From NCBI RefSeq assembly GCF_011516635.5, contig NZ_CP096255.1, forward strand, positions 2,478,501-2,542,500: a DNA stretch of 64,000 nt, given 5' to 3'. Below the pieces are notes generated by a model. It was not told the DNA's origin and searched no databases. It saw only the letters and a program-made list of their open reading frames with translations. Of the stretch, positions 58,279 through 64,000 are shown in pieces. The stretch is from Bradyrhizobium barranii subsp. apii. Its GTDB lineage: Bacteria; Pseudomonadota; Alphaproteobacteria; Rhizobiales; Xanthobacteraceae. Position numbers and translations under genes: made by a program. Numbering within the stretch: the stretch's first letter is position 1; every line of letters begins with the position of its first letter.

Positions 58279-59166
58279 ATGTGCTTTCCACGGACGGCCC
58301 TGATGGGTGCCGCGCTTGCGCTCGGAGGGTGTGCGACCGCGCCGCTCGAACAGGCCGGCTCGCTCAGGAGCTACGACCGGATGTCGGAAGCGAACGGGCT
58401 GGTGACGCGATCGAAAATCCGCGTGAACAAGCAGGATGTGCTGGCGGCGAAGACGATCCGGATCGCATCGACCGTCTTTCCCGCGCGCACCGATGTCGTG
58501 TTGAACGAAAAGGAACGTCGCCTGGTTGCGAACGCCATCAGCCGCGAGCTGTGTCTCCGCTTGAGCGAGCGCTTCCGTATCGTCTCATCCGATGACGACG
58601 CCGATCTCACGGTGCAGGCGACGGTGACGCATGCCGCGCCGACCAGCCCGACCGCCTCCGGCGCATCGAAAGCCCTGTCGATTGCCAAGACCGTTGCGCT
58701 GCCCGGCGTGCCTGTACCGGTGCCGAGGCTTCCGGTCGGGCTCGGCAGCCTGTCGGTCGAGGCGGAAGCGCGCGATTTTGCAGGATTTCAGAAGGCGGCC
58801 ATGGTCTGGGCGCGCGGCGCCAACTCGATTACCAACTCTCCGCGGGTCGCCAATGAGGGCGATGCCTACGATCTCGCCGCCGATTTCGGCACGGACTTCG
58901 CAAAACTGGTTACGACCGGAGAGTCGCCGTTCGGCGGCATCCCTGCGCTGCCGCCGATGGACAGCATTCCCGTGCGCCTCGGCGGTGCACCCAAATACGT
59001 CGCCTGCGAAGCGTTCGGACGGTTTCCCGGCATCACCGGCATCGCGGGGCAGGGGCTCGGCCTGCCGCCGGCCTGGACCGATTCCGGCGCCAAGGAGAGC
59101 CCGGCCAACAATCCGGCCCCGCCGCCTGTGCCCGGAGCGAATTCAGAGCAGGCGCTGACACAATGA
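58279..59166 (+). CDS. DUF3313-like lipoprotein
   Basis: 295 residues from ATG at 58279, which gives a lipobox LGGC with Cys18; the upstream codons to 58228 lie in the palindrome. Segments such as SLRSYDRMSEANG and AARTIRIASTVFP (here AKTIRIASTVFP) recall DUF3313 outer-membrane lipoproteins. The C-terminus is Pro-rich. Function unknown; control by the divergent TetR regulator is suggested by the palindrome. Confidence 0.78.
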   Translation: MCFPRTALMGAALALGGCATAPLEQAGSLRSYDRMSEANGLVTRSKIRVNKQDVLAAKTIRIASTVFPARTDVVLNEKERRLVANAISRELCLRLSERFRIVSSDDDADLTVQATVTHAAPTSPTASGASKALSIAKTVALPGVPVPVPRLPVGLGSLSVEAEARDFAGFQKAAMVWARGANSITNSPRVANEGDAYDLAADFGTDFAKLVTTGESPFGGIPALPPMDSIPVRLGGAPKYVACEAFGRFPGITGIAGQGLGLPPAWTDSGAKESPANNPAPPPVPGANSEQALTQ

Positions 59167-59228
59167 TGCGGCTGCGCGCCCCGCAACATCCGAGCTCGAC
59201 ATATTGGTAGCCGATCAGAGTTGATGAC

Positions 59229-59483
59229 ATGCTGACATCCGGAATAACTCGCCCTTCCCAACGCGCCTTGCGCCAAAGCGCAGCGCGTGACGATGCGCGC
59301 GCGAGCAGCGTTCCCCTGTTCACGGCCGATGAGGCGTGGAGCCGGACGAACGCAGATCGGCATGCAGTCGACGAGAGGGATGACCAGGACTCGATGCTCG
59401 AGCCCGGCTTCTGGATGACGGCCCTGGTCGCGTTCCTGCCCACGGTCGCCGGCTGCCTCTATCTCGTCTTGACCCAGGGATGA
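59229..59483 (+). CDS. Possible small membrane protein (84 aa)
   Basis: 84 residues, with a hydrophilic N-terminal part and one C-terminal hydrophobic helix (MTALVAFLPTVAGCLYLVL). The shape is plausible for a single-pass membrane peptide, but no ribosome site is clear and the N-terminal part has no recognised features. A shorter start at MLEPGFW is possible. Low confidence that it is a gene. Confidence 0.3.
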   Translation: MLTSGITRPSQRALRQSAARDDARASSVPLFTADEAWSRTNADRHAVDERDDQDSMLEPGFWMTALVAFLPTVAGCLYLVLTQG

Positions 59484-59516
59484 GGCGCGCACCGAGCGCG
59501 GCACCGGGGACAAGCG

Positions 59517-59927
59517 ATGCATTCACGATATGAGTTGGCGTGCGGCCAGCGAAGGTCCGTCTTCGGCCGCCGCAGATCTCTGGCGGCCTTGTCCGCCGTC
59601 TTGACGCTGCTGCTGGCGGGATGCGCGTCGAGCGGGAATTTGCCTCCTGTCTATCATCCTCCGCGTCCGCCTGGTGCCAAGGCGGTGCAGGAGGGCGTCA
59701 GGAAGGCAGCCGCCGAAGTCAAGCTGACCGGAGCACTCGAGACATCCGCCGTCCGCCCTACTGACCACGGGCCGGCGTCGTATTTCGTCTGCCTGAGGCA
59801 GCTCGGTGGTCCGTCTGACAGACACCCGGCCTATTCGGTCTTTTTCGACGATGACGCCTACAAGGGAATCCAGAGCTCGGTGATCCTCGACGCCTGCGAA
59901 GCCCAGCCATGGGTTCCGTTCAATTGA
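59517..59927 (+). CDS. Small hypothetical lipoprotein (136 aa)
   Basis: 136 residues. A basic start and LTLLLAGCASSG: lipobox LAGC with Cys36. The mature part is ~100 residues without a known domain (AVQEGVRKAAAEVKLTGALE; HPAYSVFFDDDAYKGIQSSV; CEAQPW). It has two further Cys. It lies just upstream of the LysM hydrolase (start 60071) and could be co-transcribed. Confidence 0.65.
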   Translation: MHSRYELACGQRRSVFGRRRSLAALSAVLTLLLAGCASSGNLPPVYHPPRPPGAKAVQEGVRKAAAEVKLTGALETSAVRPTDHGPASYFVCLRQLGGPSDRHPAYSVFFDDDAYKGIQSSVILDACEAQPWVPFN

Positions 59928-60070
59928 TGTCGGGGATGGCAAGGGGGCCGAATGAGAACCTCGACCGACGGGCGTCACGGGCCCGGTTCCGTGCCCCAAA
60001 ATCCACCCAATCGGTGGTCACTAAGCCCGCGGAGGAGGCCTTTGCCTCCCATGGCGGGACTGCTGGACGG

Positions 60071-61018
60071 ATGATCGATTTGAGGCGGCTAGTCGTGCTG
60101 GCAGCGGTTGCGCTGCTCGCCCTAGGCACCGGCATGGCCGTTGCCTCACCTGCGAAGCCGAAGCGCCCCGCGGTCGCGACCGCTGTGCCGCCGCCTCCTG
60201 CCCCGCCCGCCGAACCGCTGCCGCCGCCAAAGATCTACCTGTTCCGCGGCGCCATGGGGCCGATCTTCTCGACCGGCATGGACCGGCTCAGCGAAAAGCT
60301 GACGAAGGCCGGCTTCTCGGCCGACGTCTATGAATTCACCATCTGCCGATGGATCGGCGATCGTGTCATCTCCAGCTACAACGAGAGCCCGGCGCCGATC
60401 GTGCTGATCGGCCACTCCATGGGCGGGCTGTGCTCGGTCGTGATCTCCGAGATGGCGGCCAAGGAGAACATCCGGATCAGCCTCGTCATCGCCATCGATT
60501 CCGCGCATGCGACCGGCGACGTGCCGCTCAATGTCGAGCGCTTCATCAACATCTTCCTCTCCGACAGCGTGCTCGGCGGCGGCGACGTCGTGGCCGTGCC
60601 CGGCTATCGCGGCCATTACGCGAGCTACGACCTCAAGGAGAACAGCCGCGTCTCGCACATCAACATCGAGAAGTCGGACGACATCCATCGCCAGATCATC
60701 GAGATGGTGACGCAGCTGCCACGCATCCCCGCGCAGAGCCAGGCCGATGCGGTACCGTTGCGCTATCTCGTGCCGCCGAACACGCCGGTGGAATTGTGGG
60801 ACAGCGGCGTGCGGGTGCCGGTGCGCGCGGGCGACACCATGGAGAGCATCGCCGCCGCCCGCCGCGTGCCACTGTGGACGCTGGCGCAGAGCAACTCGCT
60901 GGCGGAGAACGCGACCCTCACCCCCGGCCAGTCCATCATCGTCCCGCGCCATCTGACGCCGCCGGAGCCTGTGGCCGCGATGGCGGCGCCGGCGCCGCCG
61001 CCGCAAGGGCGGAAGTAG
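60071..61018 (+). CDS. Secreted alpha/beta-hydrolase-like protein with LysM domain
   Basis: 315 residues from ATG at 60071. Signal peptide or anchor (RLVVLAAVALLALGTGMAVA), a Pro-rich linker, then KIYLFRGAMGPIFSTGMDRL and the elbow GHSMGG (Ser116). RVSHINIEKSDDIHRQII may give the His. A LysM domain follows near 250-297 (GDTMESIAAARRVPLWTLAQ), which binds peptidoglycan or chitin-like glycans. It is a paralogue of the protein at 53692, with the added LysM. Likely a cell-wall-attached hydrolase; substrate unknown. Confidence 0.82.
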   Translation: MIDLRRLVVLAAVALLALGTGMAVASPAKPKRPAVATAVPPPPAPPAEPLPPPKIYLFRGAMGPIFSTGMDRLSEKLTKAGFSADVYEFTICRWIGDRVISSYNESPAPIVLIGHSMGGLCSVVISEMAAKENIRISLVIAIDSAHATGDVPLNVERFINIFLSDSVLGGGDVVAVPGYRGHYASYDLKENSRVSHINIEKSDDIHRQIIEMVTQLPRIPAQSQADAVPLRYLVPPNTPVELWDSGVRVPVRAGDTMESIAAARRVPLWTLAQSNSLAENATLTPGQSIIVPRHLTPPEPVAAMAAPAPPPQGRK

Positions 61019-61032
61019 TTGATCCACAACTC

Positions 61033-61061
61033 GTCATGGCCGGGACAAGCCCGGCCATGAC
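61033..61061. terminator. Palindrome between convergent LysM and tartrate dehydrogenase genes
   Basis: GTCATGGCCGGG (61033-61044) and CCCGGCCATGAC (61050-61061), a perfect 12-base stem with a five-base loop. No T-run, but it lies between two convergent stops (61018 and 61074) and could end transcripts from both sides. It also belongs to the GTCAT..ATGAC repeat family. Confidence 0.5.
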
Positions 61062-61073
61062 GTCGGGTAGCGA

Positions 61074-62147
61074 TTACACGTTCGTCCCGTGGATCGCGTC
61101 GATCACGGCGTCCGTGACTTCCTTCGTCGTCGCCTTGCCGCCGACATCGGGCGTCAGCACACCGGCCGCGCAGACGCGCTCGACCGCCGACATCAGCCGT
61201 ATTGCCGCGTCCTTCTCGCCGAGATGCTCCAGCATCTGGGCACCGGTCCAGAAGGTCGCGACCGGGTTGGCGATGCCCTTGCCGGTGATGTCGAACGCCG
61301 AGCCGTGGATCGGCTCGAACATCGAGGGGAAGCGGCGCTGCGGGTCGATGTTGCCGGTCGGCGCGACGCCGAGGCTGCCGGCGAGTGCGCCGGCAAGATC
61401 GGAGAGGATGTCGGCGTGGAGGTTGGTCGCAACGATCGTGTCGAGGCTCTTCGGATGCAGCGTCATGCGCACCGTCATGGCGTCGACCAGCATCTTGTCC
61501 CAGGTCACATCGGGGAATTCGGTCGCGACTTCGGCTGCTATCTCGTCCCACATCACCATGCCGTGGCGCTGCGCGTTCGACTTGGTCACGACCGTCAGGA
61601 ACTTGCGCGGCCGCGACTGCGCGAGCTGAAACGCGTAGCGCATGATGCGGGTGACGCCGACGCGGGTGAACACAGCGACCTCGGTGCCGACCTCTTCCGG
61701 CAGGCCCTTGTGGGCACGGCCGCCCATGCCGGCATATTCGCCTTCCGAGTTCTCGCGCACGATCACCCAGTCGAGATCGCCAATGCCGACATTGCGCAAC
61801 GGCGAGGCGACGCCGGGCAGGATCTTGGTCGGCCGCACGTTGGCGTATTGGTCAAAGCCCTGGCAGATCGGCAGGCGCAGGCCCCACAGCGTGATGTGAT
61901 CGGGCACATCGGGCGCACCGACCGCGCCGAAATAGATCGCGTCGAACTTCTTCAGCTCGGCAAGGCCGTCAGCCGGCATCATCACGCCGTGCTTCTTGTA
62001 ATAGTCCGAGCCCCAGTCGAACGTCTTGACGTTGAAGGCGAGGTCGCCGCTGCGTTTTGCGAGCGCCTCCAGCACGCGGACGCCGGCCGAGATAACCTCG
62101 GGGCCGATGCCGTCGGCCGGAATTGCTGCGATCGAATGAGTGCGCAT
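61074..62147 (-). CDS. Tartrate dehydrogenase / isopropylmalate-dehydrogenase family
   Basis: 357 residues, decarboxylating beta-hydroxyacid dehydrogenase. IAAIPADGIGPEVI at the start, DWVIVRENSEGEYAGMG and the C-terminal SVFEPIHGSAFDITGKG-like segment (MFEPIHGSAFDITGKGIANP) match tartrate dehydrogenases of the TtuC type, rather than LeuB. It would oxidise (+)-tartrate, meso-tartrate or D-malate with NAD+ and Mn2+. Its start has GGAG upstream. It follows an MFS transporter gene 21 bases away, and a LysR gene is divergent. Confidence 0.88.
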   Translation of the reverse strand: MRTHSIAAIPADGIGPEVISAGVRVLEALAKRSGDLAFNVKTFDWGSDYYKKHGVMMPADGLAELKKFDAIYFGAVGAPDVPDHITLWGLRLPICQGFDQYANVRPTKILPGVASPLRNVGIGDLDWVIVRENSEGEYAGMGGRAHKGLPEEVGTEVAVFTRVGVTRIMRYAFQLAQSRPRKFLTVVTKSNAQRHGMVMWDEIAAEVATEFPDVTWDKMLVDAMTVRMTLHPKSLDTIVATNLHADILSDLAGALAGSLGVAPTGNIDPQRRFPSMFEPIHGSAFDITGKGIANPVATFWTGAQMLEHLGEKDAAIRLMSAVERVCAAGVLTPDVGGKATTKEVTDAVIDAIHGTNV

Positions 62148-62168
62148 GAAGATGCTCCGTTTGAGATG

Positions 62169-63467
62169 TCAGTGGGATTGCGGGACGGGTTCGACGGGCG
62201 CGGTCTGCGCGCGCGACAATAGCAGGGTCAGGACCGCCGAGAGAACGAGCAGGCCGCTGACGAAATAGAGTCCGCCGACAAAACTGCCGGTCTGGTCCTT
62301 GATCCAGCCGATCATGGCCGGACCGACGAAGCCGCCGAGATTGCCGATCGAGTTGATGGTGGCGATCCCAGCCGCGGCCGCGGGGCCGGACAGGAACAGC
62401 GTCGGCATGCTCCACAGCGGCGGCTTGGCCGAGGAGATGCCGATGTTCACCAGCGCCAACGCCACCAGCACGGCGACGACGCCGGCCGCAAGCCCGGCAT
62501 AGGCGAGGCCCGCAGCGGCGATCAGGCAGGCCCACACGACGTGCCAGGTACGCTCGCCGGTGCGGTCCGAGTGCCGCGCCCAGAGGATCATGGCGACGAC
62601 GGCGGCGGTTGCAGGCAGGGCGTTGAGGAAGCCGACCTGAAGCGAGGAGAGGCCGAACTGCTTGATGATCTGCGGCGCCCAGACGCCGAGCGTGTAGAGG
62701 CCGGCCGAGGTGCCGAAATAGATCAGCGACAGCGCCAGCACCCGCGGGTCCGCAAGCCCGCGCCAGATGCTGTGGCTCGCGGTCGCGGCCTTGCTCGTGG
62801 TCTCAGCGTTCATGGTCTCGACCAGCCAGCGCCGCTCGTCCTCCGCAAGCCATTTCGCCTTCTCGGGGCGATCGGTCAGGAAACCGAGCACGACGAAGCC
62901 GAGCACCACGGCCGGCAGCGCCTCCAGCACGAACAGCCATTGCCAGCCCTTGAAGCCGAGATGGCCGTCCATCTCCAGCAGCGCGCCTGATATCGGCGAG
63001 CCCAGCACGGTCGAGAGTGGCGCGGCCGCCATGAACAGCGCGGTCACCGCGGCGCGCTGGCGCGCCGGGAACCAGTAGGAGAGGTAGAGGATGATGCCGG
63101 GAAAGAAGCCGGCTTCGGCGACACCAAGCAGGAAGCGCAGCACGTAGAAGCTGGTCGCGCCTTGCACGAACGCCATCGCCGCCGACACGAGGCCCCAGGT
63201 GATCATCACCCGCGCGATCCAGATCCGCGCGCCGACCTTGTGCAGGATGATGTTGGACGGCACCTCGAACAGGAAGTAGCCCCAGAAGAAGATGCCGGCA
63301 CCGAAGCCGTAGACCACGGACGACAGGCCGATGTCCTTGTTCATCGTCAGCGAGGCGAAGCCGATATTGACGCGGTCGATGAAGGCCACGAAGTACAGCA
63401 GCATGATGAAGGGAACGATGCGCCAGGTGATCTTGCGCAGCACGCGCGTCTGAATCTCGCTCGCCAC
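62169..63467 (-). CDS. MFS transporter, anion:cation symporter (ACS) family, probable tartrate uptake
   Basis: 432 residues from GTG at 63467, chosen because GAGGAGG (63473-63479) lies five bases upstream; an ATG at 63521 in the same frame adds 18 residues and lacks such a site. Twelve helices; LLYFVAFIDRVNIGFASLTM and PGIILYLSYWFPARQRAAV are ACS/phthalate-permease hallmarks. In Agrobacterium vitis TtuB, a member of this family, is the tartrate permease. The dehydrogenase follows at 21 bases, so it probably imports the dehydrogenase's substrate. Confidence 0.88.
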   Translation of the reverse strand: MASEIQTRVLRKITWRIVPFIMLLYFVAFIDRVNIGFASLTMNKDIGLSSVVYGFGAGIFFWGYFLFEVPSNIILHKVGARIWIARVMITWGLVSAAMAFVQGATSFYVLRFLLGVAEAGFFPGIILYLSYWFPARQRAAVTALFMAAAPLSTVLGSPISGALLEMDGHLGFKGWQWLFVLEALPAVVLGFVVLGFLTDRPEKAKWLAEDERRWLVETMNAETTSKAATASHSIWRGLADPRVLALSLIYFGTSAGLYTLGVWAPQIIKQFGLSSLQVGFLNALPATAAVVAMILWARHSDRTGERTWHVVWACLIAAAGLAYAGLAAGVVAVLVALALVNIGISSAKPPLWSMPTLFLSGPAAAAGIATINSIGNLGGFVGPAMIGWIKDQTGSFVGGLYFVSGLLVLSAVLTLLLSRAQTAPVEPVPQSH

Positions 63468-63572
63468 CCTGGCCTCCTCGAGTTCCGGTTCGTTGTTGTA
63501 TCGGCGGACCCGGAGGTCCACGCCGGCAACGAGCCTAGGCGGGGGAAGGAGGCATACTCAATTGGCGCTGGT

Positions 63573-63593
63573 TTATACAAAAAAATGATATAA
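63573..63593. promoter_or_regulatory. Candidate LysR-type operator
   Basis: TTATA (63573-63577), 11 bases, TATAA (63589-63593): inverted arms around an A-rich centre, in the T-N11-A form of LysR boxes. It lies between the divergent MFS gene and the LysR gene (start 63624). Confidence 0.5.
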
Positions 63594-63623
63594 TCCTCGC
63601 CTGGCGAGACGAGAGGACCTTGG

Positions 63624-64000
63624 ATGGAATTGCATCAGTTGCGATGCTTCGTGGCGGCGGCCGAGCAGCTGCATTTCGGCCATGCGGCGCAGCAGCTTCA
63701 GATGCTGCCCTCCGCGCTCGGCCGGCAGATCAGGCTGTTGGAAGAAGATCTGGGAACGCGGCTGTTCGCACGGACCACGCGCGCGGTGTCGCTGACGGAA
63801 GACGGTTCGACGCTGCTGCGCGATGCCCGCGCCATCCTCGCCAAGGTCGAGGCGGTCGAGAGCAATCTGCGCAACCGCTCGCGTGCCGGCGCCGCGCGGC
63901 GGCTGCGGGTCGGCGCCATCGACAGCGCGGCGGCGGGATTGCTGCCGCCGCTCTTGCGCGATTTCCGCGACAAGCATCCTGAGATCGCGGTGCAGCTGCT
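63624..64000 (+). CDS. LysR-family transcription regulator (3' truncated by window)
   Basis: 125 complete codons are visible. HTH in residues 1-60: ELHQLRCFVAAAEQLHFGHA, LPSALGRQIRLLEEDLGTRL, TRAVSLTEDGSTLL. The linker helix and the start of the ligand-binding domain follow (RVGAIDSAAAGLLPPLLRDF). An AGAGGA ribosome site precedes the ATG at 63624. It is divergent from the tartrate module and probably its activator, with the palindrome at 63573 as binding site. Confidence 0.92.
   Translation, partial: MELHQLRCFVAAAEQLHFGHAAQQLQMLPSALGRQIRLLEEDLGTRLFARTTRAVSLTEDGSTLLRDARAILAKVEAVESNLRNRSRAGAARRLRVGAIDSAAAGLLPPLLRDFRDKHPEIAVQL

Noticed and set aside
63620..63982. 120-residue frame in the last 380 bases
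   Set aside because: It is a frame-shifted reading of the LysR gene, whose HTH is clear in the frame starting at 63624.

Overview
The window looks like chromosome of a high-GC alphaproteobacterium, most likely Bradyrhizobium or a close relative. This rests on the gene order around the division/cell-wall (dcw) cluster, the long FtsZ with its C-terminal [14 protein letters not shown] peptide, the RNase P RNA, and many short palindromic intergenic repeats. It is overwhelmingly ordinary chromosome: I see no phage, insertion sequence, CRISPR array, tRNA or rRNA. Species assignment is inference; no search was run.

Region 1 (1-7.7 kb) holds mixed genes: the end of an ABC exporter, a MATE pump, an O-antigen-ligase-like protein, a TauE/SafE permease, a small secreted protein, a MocR-type regulator divergent from a DUF983 gene with a phased operator between them, and an alpha/beta hydrolase. 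Region 2 (7.7-11.5 kb) holds a palindromic repeat, rnpB on the minus strand with a terminator, an ECF sigma factor preceded by two tandemly duplicated DGPF/YciI genes (each with its own candidate ECF promoter), and an AmpD-like amidase.

Region 3 (11.9-31.6 kb) is the dcw cluster: rsmH, ftsL, ftsI, murE, murF, mraY, murD, ftsW, murG, murC, murB, ddl, ftsQ, ftsA, ftsZ. These make lipid II from UDP-MurNAc, flip and polymerise it, and build the Z-ring. No mraZ is visible at its head. A strong terminator closes it after ftsZ. Region 4 (31.9-38 kb) continues with lpxC (lipid A), bamD (outer-membrane protein insertion), recN and ligA (DNA repair and ligation).

Region 5 (38-54.4 kb) is a mosaic of single genes: a Bcr/CflA-type pump, aminopeptidase P, a 59-residue basic protein, prmA, a lone Flp pilin, a carotenoid-desaturase-like oxidoreductase, a fused MFS/spermidine-synthase-like protein, a glycerophosphodiester phosphodiesterase, an M28-like protein with an HEIGH motif, an L,D-transpeptidase with a Tyr/Gln-rich tail, a glycine-zipper protein, an ABC-2 exporter pair and a secreted GHSSG hydrolase. 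Region 6 (54.4-64 kb) has a CYP199-like P450 behind an orphan solute-binding protein with a divergent MarR regulator and a clear operator. It continues with a TetR regulator with its own palindrome, lipoproteins, a LysM hydrolase that is a paralogue of the GHSSG protein, and a tartrate-dehydrogenase/MFS pair divergent from a LysR regulator cut by the window end.

The most unusual things are regulatory and structural: the duplicated ECF/DGPF unit that carries a stub of the sigma gene, the operators of four local regulators, the structured ddl-ftsQ gap, the families of palindromic repeats (one supplies the stop codon of prmA), and the altered metal site of the M28-like protein. I did not find a convincing wholly new multi-gene system.
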